A stretch of DNA of 64,000 nt from Membranipora membranacea (Eukaryota; Bryozoa; Gymnolaemata; Cheilostomatida; Membraniporidae), in NCBI GenBank assembly GCA_914767715.1, contig OU612070.1:28322025-28386024 (forward strand), given 5' to 3'. The notes under the pieces are model-generated. The model was not told the DNA's origin and did no database searches. It saw only the letters and a list, made by a program, of their open reading frames with translations. Below, piece by piece: positions 13,101 to 24,209 of this stretch. The first letter of the stretch is position 1. Every line of letters begins with the position of its first letter. Made by a program: the position numbers and the translations under genes.

Positions 13101-16100
13101 AAAATTGTCTATGGGATTAAACTATAATGCTAGATGTGCTGTGACCGACTCAACACTGATTCTCGTGCAGACAGCGATTGCCTGAACACACACAAAGATT
13201 TATAACCGATGTTAGATGGTTTTGAAGTAAACTCTATTTTATCACTTCTTTCCTATGTTATGCGTATCATATAGTATCTAAACGAAAAGAGAACTACTCA
13301 GGGAGAGCTAGCCTTGTCACTCGGCTTCTTTGTTGTTCTGGAGAGTACTACCCAGTACCCAAAACTAAAAAACTAAGCCGCGTGTGTGACAAGGCTGTAG
13401 AGGCAGTACAGATTGTAGTCTGTCCTTATATATAAACAGTAAACTCACTATTTCCTGTGTTTATAGGTGGTACCAATGAGACGAGTGATACAGTAAGCTA
13501 CAGAGGACGGAGGGAGATAATCATAGATAATGATCACGTTGTCACATCCCGCTCACCGAGCAGCACACCCAGCAGCACACCCAGCAGCACACCCAGCAGC
13601 ACACCCAGCAGCACACCCAGCAGCACACCCAGCAGCACACCCAGCAGCACACCCTATACCCCTCATACATCACCCTTATTTATCAAACAATGGTCAAAGA
13701 AGGAGCTGTACTTCTGTGATACAAAGCCTAGTAAGTTACACCAGAGGTAAAACCTCTAAACTAGTATTTAAATTAATTTTCTAGCTGATCAGAATTCAAA
13801 CAGTTAAAAGTAAATGCTGGTAGTGTTTTGTCTTCAAAGGTAATGTTTCTACTAATCCTCAAAATAAAGTTGTGCAAAATGCGTCTCTGCTTATGTGAGA
13901 GAAGTGGTAATATGCTAGGGAGAGTCAATAGTCAATAAGACTTGGTATGGTTTGTTTCAATCATAAACATATAAATACTTATATTTTATAGTATTTATAT
14001 GTTTATGGTTTCAATTTACTTCATGCTATTCTTATAATAAAATATATGAGGGGCATGCGCTTGATTTTTGGTTACAGACTCGATCTTTTTCTCTTTATTA
14101 TAGGACAGGGCTATGCACAGTTGGTGTTCTCTTTGAAAGCCAAGAGTATTGAGGAGATCACTTTTGATCAATATGAGGAGTTATGTGAGTTACAAACACT
14201 AACAGAGTCGTCCACACATTACCACAGGTCCTGTGAGATGGGCTGTCTCTGTAATAGTATGTCACTGGTCAATTATGTAGCCTACTTATCATCTAAACAT
14301 TCATGTGACGACGTCACGCAAAATGATCTCAATAAAGTCATCAAACTAGTCAGCAACTGTAGAGAGTATTATTCACTGCTTGACAGTGATTGCTGGTCCG
14401 AGGAAATGGACAACTTTCAGACTTTGAAACGGTGCAATATAAGCAACGAATGCGCAGAAAAATCTTTATACGAACTTTACCATTTTATTTTATCCAAGCC
14501 GTCTGAGGATGAAAATCTCCTTACAATATCTTTCCTACACATGGCCCAAAGTAAGTCCACCCATGAACTATATTTAGACATTTATGAAGTTATTAGACAA
14601 GGTAGGGATTCTGTTAACGCCAAGCTCATTTCCCTCGAATTTGGTTTGAAGGAGTATGTCTTTGAGCAGTCCTTGCTGACTGACACAGGTTGGATAGGTC
14701 TAGCTTTATCTATCGTGGTGCTGATCATGTGCATTTACACCGAGTCCGTTTTTATCACATTCATGACATTTGTTTCTATGTTATTTACAATCATTCTCAG
14801 TTTTACCATTTATCAATTTATATTCCGTATTAAGTATTTTCCGTTCTTGAACCTTCTTGCCGGTATTGTTGTTGTTGGAATTGGCGCTGATGACTTGTTT
14901 ATATACTGGAAAACATGGACTGCCATCAAACTAGGTCGTAATGCCAGCATTCTGGAGCGAATAGTCACCCATACTTTCCAGCATGCCTCCTCGGCTATGT
15001 TCGTCACCAGTGCTAGCACAGCCACTGCCTTCTATGCCAGTGCTTATACAGATCTTATATCTATTAGGTGTTTCTGTTTGTACGCTGGAACTTGTGTTTT
15101 AGTACATTATGTACTTGTGATCACCTGGTTACCCGCCTGTGTGGTTTTGTATGAACGCTACTCTCTCAATCTTTGCTATTCTTCTGGTAAAAGCTCAATG
15201 CTGACCAAGAAAATACACCATTTCTACACCAGTCTCGTCTCATTTATACATCAGCTGCAGGAGCGACAGACTACTGTAGCCACCCTCTCTTATATCTGGT
15301 TACCACTGTTCACAGCTTTCTCTTTTACTGGCCTCATTCTCCTGACAGTCTGGCCAAAATTCTCTGCTCCTTCCTCTCACATGTTCCAGATGCTGTCTGC
15401 TTCCCATCCTTTTGAAGTGTTTGACCGCGATGTTAAGCCTCGTTTTGATTTCACATCAAATGATGATAGCTCCTTAGCCACAGTATTTGTGTTTGGAGTT
15501 GAGCCTGTGTTCAATGGCCGCTACTTTGATCTAGCTTCTGTAGGGGACCTCGAACTCAAACCACTTTCTAACTTTGGGTCTGAAGAATCTCAGGAATGGT
15601 TCTCATATTTCTGCTGGAATCTCCGCCAGCAGCCCTTCTATGACTCCTCATTCTTACAGCCTTCAGGTTGTTTTATTGAGGAGCTCAGATCCTGGCTGAG
15701 GTTCAGGTCATGTGACCTTCACCCAGACTGCTGCCAATCTCTGACATTTCCATTTAACCAGTCTACATTTCTACACTGCCTATCAGCGTGGAGTAATGAG
15801 ACCTCTAGGTACCAGCTCTCTACGATGAACCCTGGAGTGCGTTACATTGATAGTCAGCCAGCTCTAATCATAGTCAGCTTCTGGAGCAACTCTAAGTATA
15901 GTCTCAAGTTTAACTCTATGAAATCATTTTATCAAAATGTGAGTGACTTTGTGGACGACATAATGCTCCGCTGTACATTAAACCAGTGTGAGAGTTATCG
16001 GCCCATGTTTACTACTGCTGGAGGCTGGTTGTTTTACGATGTACAGAATACACTCTTAGATTCACTTCCACTCTCTCTTGTCGTTGTACTCTCAGCATCC

Positions 16101-16859
16101 TCTTTTATCATTTTTCTCACCACCAAAAACGTGCTCCTCACTCTTTGTGCCTTAATATCCATTTCGTTCTCTATTTTGACCACACTTGGGATCCTATCTT
16201 TAATGCGTTGGGAATTAAACATCCTAGAGTCTGTGATTGTGTCATTAACTGTTGGCTTGTCAATGGATTTCCCACTTCATGTGGCTGTGGCATATCGAAT
16301 CGCAAGCTCAACTAGGGACAGGAAAACTCGGGTGAGCTTGAGCCTACGACATGTTGGCGGAAGTCTAACTGCCGCAATGGTGACAACGCTGGTAGCAGGG
16401 ATCTGTATGCTTCCTTCCCAGGTCCTTGCCTATACTAAACTAGGTACTTTCCTCGCCCTTGTAGCGGTTATTAGCTGGTTTTATGCTACTTTTTTCATGC
16501 CTGCTCTCCTAGTCCACATCGGACCTATAGGCTCCTTCATGCAGATTGATTGTAAAAGCTGCTCACAAAGGGAAAAGCGCAAGGTGTCTCGATCACATGA
16601 AAAGACTGTGTACTCTGAGGAGTTATCATCTGATATTGCGGCTGTCCTGTCCGCTGCCCCATCTCCTTCACACTTAGTCTTAGAACCTGTCATTGAAGAA
16701 TCAGAAGAAGAGCTCAGTGACATAGAAAATGAAGAGCTCAATAGTATTACAGTCAGTAGTACTTTACTCACTAGTTATAACTCCTCTCCTAGTATAAAAC
16801 GCCTCACTCCTATCACAGAGATTGATTCCGATTTCTCAGACTCATCTCAAGCTTTGTAA
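10134..16859 (+). CDS. disp: Dispatched (RND-family transporter that releases lipidated Hedgehog), complete
   Basis: Twelve-pass RND/Patched-like transporter that moves cholesterol-modified Hedgehog out of the producing cell. Exons 10134-10147, 11191-11314, 12250-12403, 13467-13730 and 14104-16859 join in phase to 1103 aa. Exon 1 codes only MGKSK. TM1 is at about 16-36, followed by PDFSDPL (39-45), identical to the vertebrate motif, then GFIPRHTN at the start of the first luminal loop. RGRR (110-113) is a furin-type site. Eight SSTP repeats (129-160) follow, then ELYFCD. The TM4 proton-relay motif GIGADD is at about 444-449. The TM10 counterpart GLSMDFPLH is near 903, with VLAYTKLGTFLALV and YATFF downstream. 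The acidic cytosolic tail resembles no known domain. Both RND acidic motifs are intact, so it should be an active transporter. No Hedgehog ligand is in the window. Confidence 0.96.
13559..13654 (+). repeat. 12-bp coding minisatellite, 8 perfect copies (SSTP)8
   Basis: Eight perfect copies of AGCAGCACACCC inside Dispatched exon 4, translated as Ser-Ser-Thr-Pro. The unit is a multiple of three, so copy-number change keeps the frame. It lies in the first luminal loop, after the RGRR site, and would make a flexible, possibly O-glycosylated spacer. Perfect identity of the copies points to recent expansion. Confidence 0.95.
13954..14015. repeat. 46-bp palindrome with 8-bp flanking direct repeats
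   Basis: Perfect 17-bp arms CATAAACATATAAATAC (13962-13978) and its inverse (13991-14007) surround a 12-bp loop. GTTTCAAT lies directly on both sides (13954-13961 and 14008-14015). It sits in the last Dispatched intron, 97 bp before the large exon. Confidence 0.85.
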
Positions 16860-16984
16860 GTTCACATTTTTCTTTGAGTTATCTTCTCTCATAAAATGAG
16901 ATTCATCTTCCCCCAATAACACTCACTGATGATAGTTTTTTGTTTCATTCATTCCAGCTAATGCTACCTGTTACAATCATACCG

Positions 16985-16990
16985 AATAAA
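16985..16990 (+). terminator. Polyadenylation signal AATAAA for Dispatched
   Basis: AATAAA lies 126 bp past the Dispatched stop codon, in AT-rich sequence, the first such signal after the stop. Position and strand fit; the cleavage site is not visible. Confidence 0.6.
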
Positions 16991-17471
16991 TACAATCAAT
17001 ATCTGTTTTCCCAGACAACAAATGCATTATGATGCATAAGGTCCATTATCATTCTACTTAGAAGATCACTGCCTTTACAAAATTGTTTTCTCATGATTTA
17101 CATTTATCATTTTTTGTCTATGCTTTTATTACCTGAAAGGTGTATGTTTCTTGTGAGTCAGAATTAGAAAAAAGGTGACAACGCAAGTTGCTGTTATTGA
17201 CCCTTCATGGTCCTAAAGCTAAAATTGATCTCATATCAGCTTGCCCACTTGCACCTCGATAAACTATGCAACCCAGGATCTGAATTTTTGTTCCTCATAA
17301 TTTATACTAAGTAGAAACATAGGTCGATCCCCTTTTTTACATTTCCTTTATACTATCATTTCATTAAACAAGGTACTATAATATTAATATTTTACAACAG
17401 TGCAAGACAGTTTTTTTTGGCATCATCAGCTTTAAACATTAATGCCAGTTTCATCTCAATTCTTTACTATA

Positions 17472-17971
17472 GACAGTTTTCTGAGCTCTTATTTATGCCT
17501 CAATTCGGAGTTGTCCTCTCTCCAGTTTGGTACTTTTAACCCACGCCGCATAGGAAAAAGCTGCTGAAAGAGGTTTATCTTGAAAACCACTTATGTAAGG
17601 ATAAAAATGATTTTTCATTCAGAGTCTACACCATTGAAAACCCTGTGAGACAAGGTTTCCAAATCATTGGAGGCTTGAATGTTGATAAATCTTAATTTTA
17701 GTGACGAAACTCGTGAAAAATCTGCCAAATTGTCCGCAAAACAGGCAGAAAATGCTATAATTGACTATCCAAAAATTTTTCCCAAACTATGTCCATATGA
17801 GTTTTCAATGTTGCAGATTCTGAATCAAAAATAATTTTTATCCTATTATAAGCGGTTTTCAAGATAACCCTCTTTTCAGCACGTTTTTCCTATGCGGCGT
17901 GGGTTAAAAGTACCAAACTGGAGAGAGGACAACTCCAAATTGAGGCCTAATTCAGAGCTCAGAAAACTGTC
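17472..17971. mobile_element. Foldback MITE-like element, 500 bp, TA flanks
   Basis: The left arm (17472 to about 17640) and right arm (about 17810 to 17971) are inverted copies of each other, roughly 90% identical. The outer ends are GACAGTTTTCTGAGCTC and its exact inverse. Both sides are bordered by TA (17470-17471 and 17972-17973), the duplication made by Tc1/mariner-type transposases. There is no coding frame, so it would be non-autonomous. A long transcript through it would fold into a duplex of about 165 bp. Confidence 0.88.
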
Positions 17972-18724
17972 TATTAACATAGTATACTTAGTTTATAACA
18001 TTTATGTTAGTAGTTTAATTTAATCATGACAAGTTAATAAATGTACTGATCAACAAATTCATCCCAACAAATCAATGTACTAAATCAGTTTATCCTCTTT
18101 TACATGGGCGCTGCTGAGGGCCTGTTATGGATGCTGTCTGTACATGCTGACCAGACAAACTTAATTAATTCATGTAAAATGTAAGCTTTGCTTAACAGTT
18201 TATCTTCTAGTCTGCAAATTTTACTGCTATAGAGAGGTCTTTCTTTAGTTCAGTGTTGAGGAAGTTTTATGATGTGGAATATCATTGTATCTGATAGCTA
18301 GGTGAGTTTGAATAATACTGATATCTATCATACCATCATGAATATAACATTTCTAATGTTACTCTCCAGACTATGTAGTGTTACTGAGAAGACTTGCGCT
18401 CGACTTATCCTTCATACTTTGAGAGTTGCTGTCCCCTAAATAAAAAGAAGACAATCATGGTGAGATCATGACTTGGTCTCACCAGTATTGAGAGAAAACA
18501 GTGAAAAAACTCACATTCTCTCAGCTTTCCCAATTTATTTACAACAGTTGTTTATTAAGATGGAAAAAAATCGCCGTCAGGAGCAAAAACCTTTTTCACT
18601 CAAATAATGTTTTGCAGTTACTATTGTTAGCCGGAATGCAAAGCATGGCATAATCTGCTCTTCATTTTTAGTAGAAGGGAGCTCGTACTATCAAACTTTC
18701 CTCAAGTGATTCATAGTCGTCAAA

Positions 18725-18776
18725 ATGAGTCATCTGAAGCCGGAGCCTGACAGACGTGATCAGGGAGACCTTCTGG
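18725..18776 (+). CDS. Candidate alternative first exon of the WD40 gene
   Basis: ATG opens MSHLKPEPDRRDQGDLL and runs to a strong donor (CTGG then GTGAGTG) after 52 coding bases, leaving phase 1. That is the phase needed by the second exon of the downstream gene (19962), so it could be spliced there in place of the 19234 exon. It could also be chance or the start of an unrelated transcript. The evidence is only the open frame, the donor and the phase. Confidence 0.35.
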
Positions 18777-19233
18777 GTGAGTGAGAGGAAATCTTTGGAA
18801 GATAAAAGTTTATCTGAACCGAAACACCAAATCTGTCTGTACCTTGTTGGTTTTGGTCTTTCCTACACTTATTTATGATGACCAGACATGGTAGTGAACT
18901 TTTTGAATACCAGACAAGATAAACAAACTATATAAACTCTGTAAGAGTCTGTTGAAAATTTACTACCGATCTTATGTAGCTGGTCTCGATGAGAATGTAC
19001 TTCGTCAAACTGACATGCGAGTACGATTATGTTCTGTCATAATGGGTATGATTATCCGGCTATGCGCTTGTCAACACATAGTGCTCCCGTAATTAGGCAT
19101 CTATTGTTAAAAATAGGGTATGCGCAATGTCGCTGACTTACGTTGCGCTACTTGACTATGTTTCATCTGTTGCTGTCACACGAAGGAAATATCTTTGTAA
19201 ATTTACCATTTTGAGAAAACCTACAAGTTAAAT

Positions 19234-22200
19234 ATGGCTGATTCTGGCAGTAGCACCCCAAGTAAAACACCTGGCAGATTTTATGTTGTTGATTCAAGCA
19301 AGATGGTGGTTTCACAAAGCCCTTTCATCGCCGTGCCGTTTGTAGGCAAACGTAAGAAGGTCGCTGTATCTCCAATGGGTAGAAGAGGAGCTGGTCAAGC
19401 TGGCATCAGGATCACACCTAATCTCTCTCCGGTGGCTTCTTCACGATCCACAGGTCCGATAGACGCACTGATGCGTATGAGTCAGGGTAGCTCCAAACAA
19501 ACAACCAGGATATCAGCAACTGCACCAACTAGAAGTAAAACGCCGAAACCGAAATCACCAACGGCTAAACATCCGGAGAAACTGCAACAGCAATCGAAAA
19601 AAGGTGAGTTTATCTTTGTCTGCAGTGTCAAAAATCATGATCGAATTCATTACAGGGTATTATACTGATACATGCACGCATTCAATCCCCTGCAGGCTAG
19701 CAACAACAACAGATGTTGTTGTTGCCACCCTCAAGTTACAGGTTAGTTGGTGTTAGGAATTACCACAGCTAGGCGAGTGTTACTTACAGTGGTTAATGAG
19801 CTACAGAGTCTAACAACCACACCTCAGTCACTGCCAGTTACGGCAGACCTGACCTTTAACCCATAGGCACATGATATACACACAGCTCTCTTATTTCACA
19901 TCTTGATCCATCTTGTATATAAGTTAACTGATGGGGTTTTTGTTCACTTTTATTTCTTTAGCATCGCCAATAAAACAAGCTGAGAATTCTCCAAAGGATA
20001 GCGTGGATAATCAGAGGGCTCCATCATTTCCCTTACCGCCGGTGAACAAGGGTATGCCATTCCAGGGAGTAAAGGCGCTGTGAGTAGCCTATTTACAAAC
20101 TAATTTAACACCATGAAATATAGTTACTTGTTAGAACTAAGTTAGAATATGTGGATTGATTGAGAGAGCTATTTGAACGTCACTACATGCAGTCTTCAAA
20201 ATTGTGTGATGCTGGTACTTTTTCCAGGATTGTTGTATGGATAAAGGTGAATACACTCTTATAATTCAGTTTTTGTACAATGATATGTTTTAGGCCACGT
20301 AGAACAAGCCCTGAGCGTAGCAAGGGCCCAGCTGCTAAGAGCAGGCCTTCTACGCCTATACTTGAAAGAATAGCTGCATTTCTAGAAGGAATTTTGACTT
20401 CCCAAGAGTATGCCTTTGCTTGAGCATGCTGTATACCTAGATTTTTATTTGCTTCTTGCTTGCTTGACATGCTGCCTCTGCCATTTGATCATTTTTAATT
20501 GCTCTGTTTAGTTTTGCTGTGAAATATGTGCTTGTACTATGATCATTCTCCCTTCACAACCTGACCAAACAATAGTTAGATTGTTATTGACAGTCGAAAG
20601 GTCTGAGGCCATCAGAAATGACTCTGTTTGCGAACTCTGCTTGTTCTACACTTCATTTCTGAAAACTTCTATTGAGGAAAATGATATAAAGAAAAACCAT
20701 TAAAAATTCTTTTGGAGTTGTGTGCCTAGAATGAAATAATATAGCCATCTGTAATTGACCGCTCTTGTAGAATTTCTGTTTGTATATAATTTACTTCTAT
20801 CATGTTGAACGTTATATTTAACAAATTTTATATCCTTCTTCCAATACCTTGCAGAATGCAGCAGATTGGTAATCCTCTGTTTGCGAGTAACACATCACTC
20901 GGCTCGGGCTTCATACGAAACCCCGACCAGGACCTACATTTAGAGGACATGTCTGCTAAGGCTATGAGATGCCTGGAATATGTGTTCAGGATCGCAGAGG
21001 AGCGAGAAGGTCCACTTAACTTTGAGACATTTAAAAGTGTATTACAGGCTGTGCTTGGTCATAGGGTGAGTAACTTTGTTTTTTTGGTGCAATTTACCGT
21101 AGGTCAAAGACTAGGTGCAATCCTATGCAATTTACCATTCACCAATTATTTGGTTAATAACTGGACACAAAAAACCATCTTAATTTATCAAAAGTATGTG
21201 AGACTTCTCTCAAAAGCTTAGATTATTACTGGAGACCATTTTTATCTACTTTTTATTTACTATCCGCCAAAATCTCGTTGTCTAAACTGTTGACGAAATC
21301 TAATTCGTTGTCAAAATCTAAGCTGTTGTCAAATCTTGCTGTCGAACTCGTCTCTGATCTGCATGTCGAAATCTGAGCTGTCTATCTCTTGTTAAACTTG
21401 TCTCTGAATTTCTTACCCTGTCAGGTGACAGAGAAGGAGCTGAAGATAATGTTTATGAAGATAGATACTAACTGTGATGAGAATGTAAGCTGGAGTGAGT
21501 ACGTATCTTTCATTCTATGTGAGCTACAGAAGAAGGATCTCATGAGATCGAGTAAACACGATAACCCTCTACCTCAGGAGATATCTAATACTGTCGTCTC
21601 TAAACATCATAACTTCATCAACCGGTCAGTAATAATCTGTCATAATGGACAGTAATATCCTGCATAGTAGATGAAAAGGTCGTTGATCATTGAAGACTCT
21701 TTTTCAAAACACTTATTTAAACTTACAAGCTCACATTACTCAAGCAGCATCCATGCAAAGAGGCACAGATGATCAAGTTGTGTCTGATTTGGTGTAGGTG
21801 TCCTATTGTGGACTGAGCTGAGACAAGGTCTACGATTTCGTTTGTTGAAGCCATAGACTTAATAATACTATATAGTATATTAAGTCTATGGTTGAAGCTG
21901 TGGTTACAATATTTTCCCTCTCGTTTTCTTCAGAATAAGATTCACCCCTCAGCTGCTGAATAAAGGATCACGAAATGAGAGATGGGACTACAGTGTCGGC
22001 AGATATGTGTCACTGAGTCTAGATGGTAAGTTTTCACTAACCACTTGAACAACCTTATCATTCAATGGTGACTTTAAGAATGAACACAGAAGTGACTCAG
22101 ATATCGACATACTGCATGGAAGGCTCTGTTATTGTTTATATTTGTTATTATGGTGACCACCTTGATCAAAGATCTCTTCTCCAAAACCTCTTACCTGCAA

Positions 22201-24209
22201 AATTAAAATTAACATCTGACCATCTTAATGCCCACAGACAATATATGTGACTTCAAACCATAGATAAAAAACAATACAGATAGGACATTGCGCTTCAGTA
22301 ACTTTGCATTATGTCCCCACCCGCATTGTCATTGTGCCACCCGCAGTGTTGCGTTATGCATAAGGCAACTGCCAGTTGGGTTATACTCAGCACTTTTTCC
22401 CTCTTTCCATATGGTCTTGGATGGCTGAACTGTTGGCACTGATGACTTTGGTTCTTAAAGTTGCAAAGTTCAATTCTTATTGTGGTCTCTCTTTTTCATG
22501 CTAGTAGTTTTGGAAATTTGATAGAGCAGAGTACAAGTAGTGCGGTTGATGATTGGTGAAACAGTGACCTTCATGTTCGGTTTTAATTAAGGTAGTAACC
22601 CCTGAAGAAAATGTTGTCCAATTTAGTTGATTTTGGCACATATGAAAGACCATCTAGGTAGGAGTATATTTATATGAGGATCGAGGACCTAACGTACTGA
22701 TCTTCCAGTGCACCTTGTTGGATAGATTTTTGTTGAAAAACGTACTTGTATCATCTATTATGGTCACTCGATGAATCGATTTTCTGTAAAATTTAATAAT
22801 GCTAAATATTTTATTTCTGTAAAAATAAGACAGAGAATAATTCACTTGTCATAACAAGCAGTAGCATACATGAACATAGAACAATGTCCACAGCACCAAC
22901 GAGCTATTTGATTGTTGGGCCATCAGTGCACATGTGAACATTTAAGAAATAGTTTCAATGCATTTATTGGCATGATAGCGACCCATCTCTCCTCCCCTGA
23001 ATAAGAATGGTAGTTAATCATGTATAACACCATTTTGATGATGAATTGTCCTCTCATATGTCATGAAAAGACAACTCTCGATCATCCCTCATATTGGATT
23101 TGACGTGCTAGCTGGGCATAAGGGGCAGACCCTCATCCATTCCAAAGGGAAAATAAAAGGGATTACCTTGGCCAAAAAGAGTGTGCATCAGGATTGGATA
23201 AAGCAAGACAACAAAGTATTTCAAAGAAAAACTGACTTCGTTTATTTCAATGCAACATGGTACAGGAAATATATATTTTAGCGAACACTTTTTTGATTGA
23301 TTTTGATTGATATCCACTTTATTTTTACCGCTCAGAATAGTACATGGTGACATGTCTATCATAATAAGAGTGAGTATAACAAACATAAAAGGCAAAAACT
23401 AAAAAAATCAATGTGTATATGAAATGTATTTGAAAAAAATGAAACTTCTACTATTAATAGCGTTTAACTTTTTCTTAGCCTTCTGAAAAGTGAAAAAATG
23501 CCTCAAGGCAGTAGCATATCTTTTATATCTATGTTTCGAACGTATTTACAGGTACTGTGTGTTTTTGGAAGCAGAATATGGAGTGTACACGGATACATAA
23601 CCTAGAGACGAGTCACCTAGCTCCCATCTACTGTACAGATCTAATCTTACTGGCTAACGTGAATTATATCGCTGTGTGTACTAGTGAGAGTGATATACGC
23701 TTCTTTGAACTGTCAGGTACAAGCAAATCCATTCACTCAGATGCTCCCTTTGCATATCAAGCGAATGAAATTTAGGCACCTCAAAATGAATAAAAATTTA
23801 ATAAGTGGGCAGATTAAAGACTTGTATGGCCTGAGAGTTTAGAGTAAACATGATTAGCTTGTCTCGGATAGGATGAAATAAGAGGTGTGGTAATATGTAT
23901 AACCATTTATACCTATACAGACTGTGATAATTGTGCACATTGTAGTTGTTGACAACAAAAGATCAATCTATATATAAATTTTTTTTTGTTGTTTGCTGTT
24001 GCACCAGGACTGCACTTAGGAGTTATTCCATCTTTTACATGTAGTAGACAAGGAATATATAATAAGTATTAAAAGAGTTAAATCTCTAACCTGTGTGTTT
24101 GTCATTGATTTTAGGCCATCAGAGATTCGAGAAAGTCATGACAATATTCCACCTGCCTCACATGGCCTTGTGTATGGACTACTGGTTCGACAAACGAAAT
24201 ATGAGTAAG
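19234..24209 (+). CDS. WD40 gene, block 1: N-terminus, EF-hand, first WD repeats (8 exons)
   Basis: Exons 19234-19603, 19962-20079, 20294-20407, 20855-21065, 21425-21624, 21934-22025, 23552-23716 and 24115-24209. The first three code a low-complexity tail rich in Ser, Pro, Lys and Arg (GRFYVVDSSKM near the start, then RRTSPERSKG). Exon 5 has a complete EF-hand loop, DTNCDENVSWSE (285-296), with Asp, Asn, Asp, Asn, Ser and Glu at positions 1, 3, 5, 7, 9 and 12, so calcium binding is expected. Exon 4 looks like the partner EF-hand without a canonical loop. Exons 7-8 start the propeller: TVCFWKQNM, YIAVCTSESDIRFFELSG, HMALCMDYWFDKRN. The end of exon 3 (20407) is the least certain border, although the phase fits. 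The intron after exon 4 contains degenerate repeats of a GTTGTCAAAATCTAAGCT type (about 21265-21385). Confidence 0.9.

Larger units (their letters stand above)
16991..19233. other. Intergenic between Dispatched and the WD40 gene
   Basis: Holds the 500-bp foldback element (17472-17971) and a possible alternative first exon (18725-18776). The remainder is AT-rich with no supported gene. The promoter of the EF-hand/WD40 gene should lie in the last few hundred bases before 19234. Confidence 0.5.

Noticed and set aside
13555-13660. CRISPR-like array of regular repeats
   Set aside because: The units are contiguous 12-mers without spacers, inside a coding exon of a eukaryotic gene.
13530-13784. Frame with repeated HPAA across the Dispatched minisatellite
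   Set aside because: It is the shifted reading of the SSTP repeat; splice phases on both sides support the SSTP frame.
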